Positions 1 to 5,781 of a stretch of 5,939 nucleotides of DNA are shown piece after piece. Under the pieces are notes generated by a model that ran no database searches, was not told where the DNA came from, and saw only the letters and a program-made list of their open reading frames with translations. Numbering within the stretch: the first letter of the stretch is position 1; each line of letters begins with the position of its first letter. Made by a program: the position numbers and the translations under genes. The stretch comes from Halovenus sp. (GTDB lineage Archaea; Halobacteriota; Halobacteria; Halobacteriales; Haloarculaceae), in the NCBI GenBank assembly GCA_028275145.1, contig JAQCNG010000214.1:1-5939 (forward strand), written 5' to 3'.

Positions 1-1
1 C

Positions 2-481
2 GTTGCGGCTGTGGACTACCTCCAAAGTCCCGCAGCGCTGTTGACGGACGAGGAAAAACGGCAGTTGCCGGATTCGTTGCGAGCCATGCTCGTTGACCCC
101 GACACTGTCGAGTATCCGCTTCCGGACGCGGCCGAAAGTAACGCGGAGAAACAGCAGCGGCTCGATGAGGGTTCGCTGGTGGACTTCTATCGGTGGTTGA
201 ACACGCCCGATGTGGGAGCAAGCATGTGGAATAACGACATGAACTTCTACGCGACGGCGTTTGAAAACAGCGAGCCGGGGGACTACACGGCTGTGAAACT
301 GATGACGGCGTGGACACAGCGGAACCTGCGCATCGCATCGAACGTCTGGAACGTGCCGGCGGAAACCGACGAGCGGGTACTGGTCGTCTACGGTGCGTCA
401 CACGTGCCGCAACTGGGGCAGATCCTGACCGGCGCACCGATGATGGCGCCGGTCAGTCCGCTGCCGTACCTCACCGACTGA
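2..481 (+). CDS. DUF5694-like protein, C-terminal part (5' end outside window)
   Basis: The reading frame is open from base 2 and ends in TGA at 479-481. A GTG at 11 could be called as a start, but the family is normally longer with an N-terminal beta-alpha core, so this is more likely a gene entering from outside. The visible 150-odd residues are acidic and soluble, with no membrane segment. Near the C-terminus (numbering from the GTG at 11) is a stretch like NLRIASNVW followed by ERVLVVYGASH, with His131 in a hydrophobic-strand-GxxH motif. I recognise this ending from DUF5694 proteins; it also recalls the closing GxxH motif of the TraB/GumN/EreA-like families, which is inference. No reaction or substrate can be assigned. 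It converges on the photolyase gene across a 388-bp gap. Confidence 0.65.
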   Translation, partial: VAAVDYLQSPAALLTDEEKRQLPDSLRAMLVDPDTVEYPLPDAAESNAEKQQRLDEGSLVDFYRWLNTPDVGASMWNNDMNFYATAFENSEPGDYTAVKLMTAWTQRNLRIASNVWNVPAETDERVLVVYGASHVPQLGQILTGAPMMAPVSPLPYLTD

Positions 482-483
482 CC

Positions 484-696
484 GACTATCACAACCGCCA
501 CGCGCAGTCGGCATGTACCACCGTCGCCCGGAACCCACACGAGTCTCTCGGACCGGACTCCGTCCGGCGTCCGGACCGGTTTGAACTCCTCATCGACGGG
601 ACGAGTCTCCTCTCATACACCCGGATTCACGGGACGCTGGACACCTGGCCGCGGAGTGTCTGGTCCGGTATCGACGCCGAACGGTACGACGCCTGA
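484..696 (+). pseudogene. Possible gene remnant downstream of the DUF5694-like gene
   Basis: One plus-strand frame through this stretch ends in TGA at 694-696 and has strikingly GC-rich third codon positions from about 553 onward. It reads like an acidic haloarchaeal protein end (for example RFELLIDGTSLLSY and later WSGIDAERYDA). There is no convincing in-frame start: the same frame only stays open upstream by overlapping the preceding gene out of phase. It could be the decayed 3' end of a lost gene, or chance coding-like composition in GC-rich DNA. I recognise no family. Confidence 0.2.
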
Positions 697-774
697 TACT
701 GTTGGCTATCGTCACGTGACGGATTTCGACACCTGGGATGCCGAAAATCTTCACGTACTTATAGCCAACAGTAT
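696..774. repeat. Perfect 14-bp inverted repeat with 51-bp spacer
   Basis: The left arm 696-709 reads ATACTGTTGGCTAT and the right arm 761-774 is its exact reverse complement. Directly inside the left arm, 710-721 is a perfect 12-bp palindrome, CGTCACGTGACG. The outward flanks (CCTG before, GAAA after) are not a target duplication, so it is not an obvious miniature transposon. Possible roles are paired binding sites for a regulator, a transcript hairpin between convergent genes, or worn transposon ends. The right arm ends in ACAGTAT, like the repeats in the abrB-tnpB promoter at 5653-5694. Confidence 0.75.
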
Positions 775-869
775 GAAACAGAACCCGCTCGTGTTCGCAC
801 CCAAGTGAGAGCACCCAGTATGCGGCGGCGTACGCCACGACTGAATCCGTTGGCTCCCCCGCCTGAACC

Positions 870-2402
870 CTACAACTCGCCGTAACCCGCCTTCTCCCGA
901 AGTGTCTCGACGCGACTGCGGATCTCGTCCATCTCCTCGCTCTCCTGTTTTGAGTCGACGTGACTGTACATCAACCCCATCCGGTGGTTCGACCGCAGTT
1001 GGTCCTCGTTCCGGTCGAGAAAGTCCCAGTATAGTGCGTTGAACGGGCACGCCCGATCGCCCGTGTCCTTGGTCTTGTAGTAGTAACAGTCGCCGCAGTA
1101 GTCGCTCATCTTGTCGATGTAGTTCGCCGAGGAGACGTAGGGTTTCGTTGCGAACACGCCATCGCCGTACTGCCCCATTTCAACGACGTTCGGCGTTGTG
1201 ACCCAGTGGTAGGCGTCGACATACGTGGCGTTGAACCACTCGTTCAACCGTTTCGGTTCGACCCCCCACAGCGTCGCAAAGTTCGCCAGAACCATCAGCC
1301 GTTGGATGTGGTGTGAGTACCCTCGCTGACGAACATCCTCGACGGTCTGCCTGAGACACTCCATATTGGTCTCCCCGGTCCAGTAGAACTCCGGGAGGTC
1401 GTGTGGTGCCTCCAGCTGGTTGGCCTCGCTCAGCGCCGGCATCGAGTGTCGGTACACGTGCCGCATAAACTCGCGCCACCCGATGAGCTGTCGGAGCACC
1501 CCTTCGACGGAATTGAGCGGAATATCACTCCGCTCGTGGTACGCCTGCTCGATCTCCTGTACCGCCTCCCAGGGGTGGAGCAGCCCGAGGTTGATCGAGG
1601 ATCCGAGCAGGGCGTGTGCCATTGCCCAGTCGTCGCTCCGCATTGCGTCCTGGTACGGACCGAACTCCGGCAGTCGGGTTTCGACGAAGTGCGTGAGCTT
1701 CTGTCGAGCCTGCTCCCTGGTAACCGGCCAGATAAACCCGTCGTCGTCGCCCCATACGTCGAACGACTCGGACACCCACTCGCTCGTCCGTGCGGTCAGA
1801 TCGTCGTGGTCCGGATAGTACACCGGCGGCGACTCCCACTCGTCGGGCGGGTAGTCCTGGTTCTCACCGTCGTAGTTCCACTCGCCGCCTTCGGGGTCGC
1901 CCTCGTCGGTCATCAACACGCCAGTCTGGCGGCGCATCCACCGGTAGAAGGTTTCGTGTCTGAACGGCTGTTTGTCGGTGTCGTTCGCCCACCGGTCGAA
2001 CGCCTTCCGCGTCCCGACGAACAGGTCATTCCGGACGACGTCGAGCCGTCCTCCGGCGTCCGCCACCAACTCCTCGAACCTGTCGCCGCTCCGATGGCTC
2101 GGCGACCGCATCATAACGAGTTCGTCGTCGGGATGTTCCGCAAAATACTCCGACAGGGCCTCGCCGAACGAATCGGCCTTGAGATACGTGACCGAGTATC
2201 CGCGCTCGCGGAGTTCGTCCCTGAAGTGACGCATCCCGCTGAACACGAGCGTCAGTTTGTCGTGGTGGTACGGTTTCCGCCTGGCGAAATCGTGTGCCTC
2301 GATCAGCAGGACCCGCGACCCGTCGGGTGCCCGGCCGAGAGGCCCGACGTCCGGATGCAGGTGCGTGCCCAGAACCCACGGGACCCGGTTCGGGTCGTCC
2401 AC
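870..2402 (-). CDS. phrB: Fe-S cluster photolyase, prokaryotic (6-4)/FeS-BCP type
   Basis: This is a light-driven DNA repair flavoprotein of the deoxyribodipyrimidine photolyase-related (COG3046/DPRP) group. Characterised members such as Agrobacterium PhrB repair (6-4) photoproducts with FAD, a lumazine antenna and a [4Fe-4S] cluster. From a GTG at 2402 the protein has 510 residues, close to PhrB. It opens with the family's first strand (VPWVLGTHL), continues as an alpha/beta antenna domain to about residue 200, then the helical FAD domain. Cys349, Cys436, Cys439 and Cys452 match the cluster ligands in spacing (87, 3, 13). The HHIQRLMVLANF segment carries the His364-His365 pair, and Trp341, Trp389 and Tyr398 suit electron transfer. 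The frame extends upstream to a TTG at 2468 after a stop, adding 22 residues unlike the family start, so I prefer 2402. The gene is intact and probably monocistronic. Lesion specificity is inferred. Confidence 0.93.
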   Translation of the reverse strand: MDDPNRVPWVLGTHLHPDVGPLGRAPDGSRVLLIEAHDFARRKPYHHDKLTLVFSGMRHFRDELRERGYSVTYLKADSFGEALSEYFAEHPDDELVMMRSPSHRSGDRFEELVADAGGRLDVVRNDLFVGTRKAFDRWANDTDKQPFRHETFYRWMRRQTGVLMTDEGDPEGGEWNYDGENQDYPPDEWESPPVYYPDHDDLTARTSEWVSESFDVWGDDDGFIWPVTREQARQKLTHFVETRLPEFGPYQDAMRSDDWAMAHALLGSSINLGLLHPWEAVQEIEQAYHERSDIPLNSVEGVLRQLIGWREFMRHVYRHSMPALSEANQLEAPHDLPEFYWTGETNMECLRQTVEDVRQRGYSHHIQRLMVLANFATLWGVEPKRLNEWFNATYVDAYHWVTTPNVVEMGQYGDGVFATKPYVSSANYIDKMSDYCGDCYYYKTKDTGDRACPFNALYWDFLDRNEDQLRSNHRMGLMYSHVDSKQESEEMDEIRSRVETLREKAGYGEL

Positions 2403-2468
2403 ACTGTACGTCTGCGTCTCGCCGACGACTGGTGTGATCAACGTACTGTATGCAGGCGTCTCTGTCAA

Positions 2469-2487
2469 TTAACAATATCGCCCGCCG
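2469..2487 (-). promoter_or_regulatory. Weak AT-rich promoter candidate for the photolyase gene
   Basis: On the minus strand this reads about ATATTGTTAATT in otherwise GC-rich DNA, roughly 70 bp before the GTG at 2402. If it acts as the TATA element, transcription would start near 2445-2450. That would leave the TTG at 2468 untranslated, which agrees with the GTG start. It is a composition-based guess with no recognisable BRE. Confidence 0.25.
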
Positions 2488-2579
2488 GCGCGTCCGAACC
2501 TGTCACCGAGGACACTCGTGGGGATGCGGCCGGTCTCATACGGGGGACCCGTTGAGTTGGGTTCCCATGGTGTACTGGT

Positions 2580-4055
2580 TCATACCACCCCGCGCAGCGT
2601 TCCGCGGGACAGTTCCACCGCCCGGCGAGCGACCACACGGGTCGGCGACGACACGACCAGGAGTACCCCCAGGAACCCGCAGAGACAGACGGCGGCGGCG
2701 AGGGCCGCCACTCGGGTCGGTGACAGCGACGACGGAACCCCGCCGGAAACGACGCCGATAGTGAGAAGCGACGCAACCACACCGCCGACGGTCAGGTGCA
2801 CTGCAGTGGTCGTCTCGACGGGGATGTGCCCGAACACGTCGCGGGCGTAGTAACAGACGTACCCGCAGATAACGAGGTTCATCACCCCGTACCCGGCCGC
2901 TCCGGCGACCGCGCCGTACTCCGCACCGAGAAGCGTCGGTACGGGCACGCTGAATACGAGGCCGTAGAGCTTGGTCCGGAAGCTCACGCTCGGCTTGCCG
3001 AGGGCCTCCATCGCGTGGGAGGTGAGCGTCCAGAACCCACGGAGGATGTTGACCCCGCCGACAACGAGCACGGTCGTTGCGAACGCCGTCCGCGCGCTGG
3101 CGAAGGCGATCCGCGCCACGACGTCGTGTGCGCCGAGGAGGTACCCGAACACGACGAACGTCACCCCCGTCCCACCGGTGATCGCCCCGTCGAGATAGGC
3201 GGCGTAGTCGTTCCCCGCGGCGGCGTCGCCGCTGACTTTCGTGAGCAGCGGCGAGGAGAGCCGCCAGGAGATGGTCGCCCCGAAGTCCGCAAACCGGTCC
3301 GCGGCCTCGTAGACACCGACTGCCGTCGGTGTGGCGACGACACCGAGCACGAATACGGGCATATTGTACGAGAAGCGGTCGAGCACCTGGTCGGGGATAC
3401 TCCACTTGGCGAACTCCCACGCCCGCCGGAGCTCACGACGCCCGGGCATCCGCGGACGCACACCGAGGTAGACGCCGACCGGGACGAACAGCGCGACCCG
3501 AACCGCCGCACTCACCACGAGAAGCTCCGTCGCCGAGGTCACAAGCGAGTCCAACAGTACGATCGCTGCCAGCCGCACCCCGGTTTGTGTCCCGCCGAGC
3601 CACGTCTGAGCGCTCGGGTATCCGATCGCGCCGAGCAGACTCAGCACGATCATCGAGAGCGCGAGCGACGCGGCGTACACCCCCGCCGGAGCGAGTAGAT
3701 CCGCAGTGAACACGGTTCGGCGGGTGAGGCTACCGGTCAACAGGGTCGCCACCCCGCCGCCAGCCGCGAGATAGCCCACTGCGAAGAGGACTGCCAACCC
3801 GAGGTACGCGCCGACGCGCTCGCTCGGTTCGCTGCCGAGCTTTTGAAGCGTCTGGCTGACCCCCCGAACCGGCCGGAGGACGAGTGCTGCCACGATGGAC
3901 ACAAAGAAGAACGTCCCGGTAGCCGCCGGCGACGTCACGAGCGCGTAGACAACACCGCTGAGAACGTACAACGGCGTTGAAACCACCGCCCCTCCCGCGG
4001 TCCGGATCGACGAATCCAGCAGGGTGATTTCGTCGCCGCCGCGCCGTTGTACCAT
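2580..4055 (-). CDS. MOP-superfamily polysaccharide/lipid-linked glycan flippase
   Basis: A membrane protein of about 491 residues with some 12-13 hydrophobic helices separated by short Arg-rich loops. It fits the Wzx-like polysaccharide biosynthesis flippases of the MATE/MOP fold. Members move lipid-linked sugars across the cytoplasmic membrane; in haloarchaea such proteins serve S-layer N-glycosylation or exopolysaccharide export (AglR of Haloferax volcanii is the proposed example). The most diagnostic part is the middle, a cytoplasmic basic segment then FAKWSIPDQVLDRFSYN, followed by a helix ending near ATPTAVGVYEAADRFADFG, the usual start of the second half. The ATG at 4055 follows an in-frame GTG at 4058; either could be used. 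The C-terminus is complete. No glycosyltransferase is visible beside it, so the glycan is unknown. It is co-directional with the photolyase but 177 bp apart, so probably transcribed separately. Confidence 0.85.
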   Translation of the reverse strand: MVQRRGGDEITLLDSSIRTAGGAVVSTPLYVLSGVVYALVTSPAATGTFFFVSIVAALVLRPVRGVSQTLQKLGSEPSERVGAYLGLAVLFAVGYLAAGGGVATLLTGSLTRRTVFTADLLAPAGVYAASLALSMIVLSLLGAIGYPSAQTWLGGTQTGVRLAAIVLLDSLVTSATELLVVSAAVRVALFVPVGVYLGVRPRMPGRRELRRAWEFAKWSIPDQVLDRFSYNMPVFVLGVVATPTAVGVYEAADRFADFGATISWRLSSPLLTKVSGDAAAGNDYAAYLDGAITGGTGVTFVVFGYLLGAHDVVARIAFASARTAFATTVLVVGGVNILRGFWTLTSHAMEALGKPSVSFRTKLYGLVFSVPVPTLLGAEYGAVAGAAGYGVMNLVICGYVCYYARDVFGHIPVETTTAVHLTVGGVVASLLTIGVVSGGVPSSLSPTRVAALAAAVCLCGFLGVLLVVSSPTRVVARRAVELSRGTLRGVV

Positions 4056-4077
4056 CACCGGTCATTGTGGCGTGACG

Positions 4078-4086
4078 CTCAAATCC
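4078..4086 (-). promoter_or_regulatory. Weak TATA-like candidate for the flippase gene
   Basis: The minus strand reads GGATTTGAG here, centred about 27 bp before the ATG at 4055. That spacing would suit a leaderless haloarchaeal transcript, but the match to a TATA box is poor. A short hairpin (CGTGG at 4104-4108 with CCACG at 4112-4116) lies just upstream. Between 4056 and the element boundary at 4220 nothing else coding-like is seen. Confidence 0.2.
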
Positions 4087-4203
4087 TTGCCGTGTTCCCG
4101 GTTCGTGGTAGCCACGGACATGTGTCCACGGCGCCGCTACCTGCCGGCAAGACTGGGGCGGTGTCCGTTCCCGGTCCGTGCTCCCGACGGCGTAGCACTC
4201 CCG

Positions 4204-4350
4204 CCCGACTCGTGAACCGTCTCGGGGTCAAGTGGTTCGAGAGACTTCGTCTCTCGTCATCACGGAAGACTCCGTCTTCCGTACGACCCCGGGGCTTCCT
4301 GCTTCAACGACGCACTTTGCATCCACAGCCTCTCGCTGAGGCGTGAACGC
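4204..4350 (-). ncRNA. Predicted TnpB guide RNA (omega RNA) region
   Basis: In IS200/IS605 elements the guide RNA of TnpB comes from the 3' end of tnpB and the right end, and its guide is the flanking DNA just past that end. Here this would run leftward through the RE three-way junction and end in the flank, where the minus strand reads CGGTTCACGAGTCGGG from 4219 down. The position is inferred from the family. The 5' limit is arbitrary and I see no separate promoter. The stable stems of the RE repeat would be the scaffold nearest the guide. Confidence 0.35.
4220..4295 (-). repeat. RE copy of the 76-bp three-way-junction repeat
   Basis: The outer stem pairs 4223-4229 (CGGGGTC) with 4285-4291. 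Hairpin 1 is CGAGAGAC (4238-4245), loop TTC, then GTCTCTCG (4249-4256). Hairpin 2 is CGGAAGAC (4263-4270), loop TCC, then GTCTTCCG (4274-4281), plus one extra A-T pair (4262/4282). The copy covers TnpB codons 409-430 and the TGA stop. Ungapped alignment with 5699-5774 shows 58 identities in 76. Confidence 0.88.
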
Positions 4351-5520
4351 AGGGAGCGCAGTCTGCACAGGCGTTGATTCGGAGCGTCCCGCCCCTAACT
4401 GCTTAAGTCCTCTGTAGAAAATATTCTTCGCCGCATTGAGGTCGCGGTCTTCGGTATGGCCGCACGCCGGACAGGAGTGTTCACGTACCCAGATCGGCTT
4501 GGCTGTTTCCACACTACACACAGCGCACTCTTTGGTCGTTCCTTGAGGTTTCACCATTTCGACGTGCGTGCCGTGTAGGTCAGCCTTGTATTCCAGCAGT
4601 TCAAGAAAGCGTGACCATGCGGCGTCTTGCTTGTTCTTGACGTTCTGGCTGGTTTCCAGCATTGGCTTCACATCCAAGTCTTCGACAGCCACGACATCGT
4701 ACTCTGTGACAAGCCACGTCGTGAGCTTGTGTTGATAGTCGCACACTTTCCGCTTGATTGTTCGTTTCGCTTGAGCTACCTTGCGGCGTTGTTTCTGCCA
4801 GTTGGCAGAACCGTGTTCTTTCCGGTCGAGTTTCCGCTGCTCTCGTGCGTAGCGGTCGTACTCATCGGACAGGTCAAGCGTATCCACAGACAGGTTCTCC
4901 GACGTGTGGATGTAGCTGGTAATGCCAAGGTCAACACCCACACAGTCCTCGGGTTCAATCTCACTGAGTGGCGGTTTCTCGGGTGTGTCTTCCACAGTAG
5001 TGACAAGTGAGACGTACCACTCGCCGGTTGTCTCTTTTTTCAGAATAACCTCGTCGATCTCGTCTGCTGGTGGTACGTCGCGTTCTGCTCGAATCTTGAA
5101 CCAGCCAATCTTTTCGAGTCGAAGTCGCACGAATCGGTCATCGCCCGTGTTGTAATCCACGTTGAAGCGACTGGACTGATTGTACGACACCGAGCGAAAT
5201 TCACCGTTGCCTTGCCACTGCAACCGGCCAACATCGTAGGCTTCGTTTCGGCGTTCTTGTAGCGTCTCTATGTCGCTGTGAATCTGAATAATGGCCTGTT
5301 GAGCGGCGTGTTGAGAGGGTTCAGCAAACGTCGGCCACTGGTCTGTCCAGTCTTTGAGTTTGCTGTGTTGGTCGTAGTCAGATGGCCTGTCGTTGTAGTC
5401 ACTGCGGTAGTAATCCCGGACAGCGTGATTGCGAATCTGCCGGAGCATGTCGATGTGCCGCCACGCCTCGCTTGCCACGTCGTCGGACAGATACGCACGG
5501 AAGCGAAGCGTGTGTTTCAT
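4228..5520 (-). CDS. tnpB: RNA-guided endonuclease TnpB
   Basis: A full-length TnpB (430 residues) with an intact RuvC active site: Asp197 in CVGVDLGITS, Glu280 in VVAVEDLDV and Asp360 in DRDLNAAKN. These sit close to Asp191, Glu278 and Asp361 of Deinococcus ISDra2 TnpB. The target-nucleic-acid-binding zinc finger is complete (Cys332, Cys335, Cys350, Cys353). The N-terminal half has the helical and wedge-type regions expected for TAM and guide-RNA binding. Family members cut DNA matching the RNA made from the element's right end, which helps the element to be kept after excision. The ATG at 5520 is only 5 bp after the abrB-like stop with no Shine-Dalgarno, suggesting translational coupling. 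Residues 409-430 are encoded by the RE repeat and lie beyond the conserved fold. Nothing indicates a nuclease-dead derivative. Confidence 0.95.
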   Translation of the reverse strand: MKHTLRFRAYLSDDVASEAWRHIDMLRQIRNHAVRDYYRSDYNDRPSDYDQHSKLKDWTDQWPTFAEPSQHAAQQAIIQIHSDIETLQERRNEAYDVGRLQWQGNGEFRSVSYNQSSRFNVDYNTGDDRFVRLRLEKIGWFKIRAERDVPPADEIDEVILKKETTGEWYVSLVTTVEDTPEKPPLSEIEPEDCVGVDLGITSYIHTSENLSVDTLDLSDEYDRYAREQRKLDRKEHGSANWQKQRRKVAQAKRTIKRKVCDYQHKLTTWLVTEYDVVAVEDLDVKPMLETSQNVKNKQDAAWSRFLELLEYKADLHGTHVEMVKPQGTTKECAVCSVETAKPIWVREHSCPACGHTEDRDLNAAKNIFYRGLKQLGAGRSESTPVQTALPAFTPQREAVDAKCVVEAGSPGVVRKTESSVMTRDEVSRTT

Positions 5521-5525
5521 GCTTG

Positions 5526-5654
5526 TTAATCAAGTTTTTCGACAGTGAGCTTCAACTGGTCGCCTTCCTCCAGATTAAGCCCCTCTCGGACTTCCTCTGG
5601 TATCGTGACGACACCACGTTGTCTGATTTTTGGATAACACTCCATCTGACTCAT
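5526..5654 (-). CDS. AbrB/SpoVT-fold DNA-binding mini-protein upstream of tnpB
   Basis: A 42-residue protein made almost entirely of one swapped-hairpin AbrB domain: KIRQRGVVTIPEEVREGLN then LEEGDQLKL, matching the family core of G-x-hydrophobic-T-I-P-x-x-hydrophobic-R followed by GD. Such domains bind DNA as dimers and act as antitoxins or transition regulators. The frame extends to a GTG at 5726 inside the left-end repeat, but I chose the ATG at 5654 because a strong TATA box lies about 27 bp before it, as for a leaderless haloarchaeal transcript; a second ATG is at 5645. It overlaps no other gene and is followed after 5 bp by tnpB, so the two form an operon. Autoregulation of that operon through the ACAGTAT repeats in the promoter is inference. 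No toxin partner is visible. Confidence 0.85.
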   Translation of the reverse strand: MSQMECYPKIRQRGVVTIPEEVREGLNLEEGDQLKLTVEKLD

Positions 5655-5694
5655 ACTGTACCATACTGTATCAATCGTTATAATACTGTCGGCT
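5653..5694 (-). promoter_or_regulatory. Three helically phased ACAGTAT repeats (candidate operator)
   Basis: On the minus strand ACAGTAT occurs at 5689-5683, 5669-5663 and 5659-5653. The steps are 20 and 10 bp, about two turns and one turn of DNA, so all copies face the same side. The first overlaps the TATA box within AGCCGACAGTAT, and the last overlaps the ATG. The layout suits an operator covering promoter and start site; the AbrB-like protein encoded just downstream is the obvious candidate binder, by inference. Confidence 0.5.
5678..5685 (-). promoter_or_regulatory. TATA box of the abrB-tnpB operon
   Basis: The minus strand reads TATTATAA at 5685-5678, centred 27 bp before the ATG at 5654. 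That is the spacing at which an archaeal transcript would begin at or next to the start codon, giving a leaderless mRNA. The box is the clearest AT-rich element in the window. Confidence 0.7.
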
Positions 5695-5698
5695 TCAC

Positions 5699-5774
5699 TC
5701 TCGGGGTCAAGTGGTTCGAAACGCACCGCGTTTCGCCATCACGGAAATCGAAGATTTCCGAACGACCCCGAGGC
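5699..5774 (-). repeat. LE copy of the 76-bp three-way-junction repeat
   Basis: It has the same orientation and length as the RE copy. The outer stem is a perfect 9 bp (CTCGGGGTC at 5700-5708 with 5764-5772). Hairpin 1 is CGAAACGC (5717-5724), loop ACC, GCGTTTCG (5728-5735). Hairpin 2 is CGGAAATC (5742-5749), loop GAA, GATTTCCG (5753-5760). Relative to the RE copy, hairpin 1 has three compensatory pair changes and hairpin 2 has two. It lies just upstream of the abrB-tnpB promoter. Confidence 0.88.
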
Positions 5775-5781
5775 AGTCGCC

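Larger units (their letters stand above)
482..869. other. 388-bp gap between convergent genes
   Basis: Between the stop of the DUF5694-like gene and the stop of the photolyase gene there is no convincing intact gene. It contains the possible coding remnant to 696, the 14-bp inverted repeat at 696-774, and about 95 bp to the photolyase stop in which I see nothing. No clear T-tract terminator is visible on either strand. Confidence 0.6.
4220..5774 (-). mobile_element. IS200/IS605-family element, IS1341 type (tnpB only, with abrB-like gene)
   Basis: A unit of about 1.55 kb bounded by two 76-bp direct repeats (4220-4295 and 5699-5774) that fold as three-way junctions. It encloses an AbrB-fold mini-gene and tnpB on the minus strand. 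Base composition inside is visibly less GC-rich than in the flanking genes, a sign of transfer. No tnpA (HUH/Y1 transposase) is present, so movement would need one supplied in trans. There is no terminal inverted repeat or target duplication, as expected for this family. The boundaries are set by where the two repeats stop matching and could be off by a few bases. The tnpB end is the right end (RE), at low coordinates; the left end (LE) is at high coordinates. Confidence 0.8.

Noticed and set aside
696..774. Miniature transposon (MITE) with 14-bp terminal repeats
   Set aside because: No flanking target duplication is visible and the unit is only 79 bp. It remains possible but is not supported from this window alone.
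1401..2555. Long plus-strand open frame opposite the photolyase gene
   Set aside because: It is the antisense shadow of a GC-rich gene. Its translation is rich in Arg, Val and Pro with no family resemblance, while the opposite strand encodes a complete, motif-verified photolyase.
2536..3698. Several long open frames on both strands overlapping the flippase
   Set aside because: Their products are Arg/Gly/Pro-rich shadows caused by high GC content. The flippase frame alone shows regular membrane helices and family sequence.
4220..4295. Rho-independent-style terminator of tnpB
   Set aside because: The hairpins are strong but no T-tract follows them, and the same structure occurs upstream of the operon at the other end, so a dedicated terminator role is unlikely.
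5526..5726. Longer AbrB-like protein starting at GTG 5726
   Set aside because: The extra residues are encoded by the end repeat and the promoter, and the TATA box would lie inside the coding region. The AbrB domain starts after the ATG at 5654.
4220..5774. Possible TldR (nuclease-dead TnpB-derived repressor)
   Set aside because: All three RuvC acidic residues (Asp197, Glu280, Asp360) and the zinc-finger cysteines are present, so there is no sign of inactivation.
4220..5774. Autonomous IS605 element with tnpA
   Set aside because: No HUH/Y1 transposase frame exists between the two end repeats or in the visible flanks.
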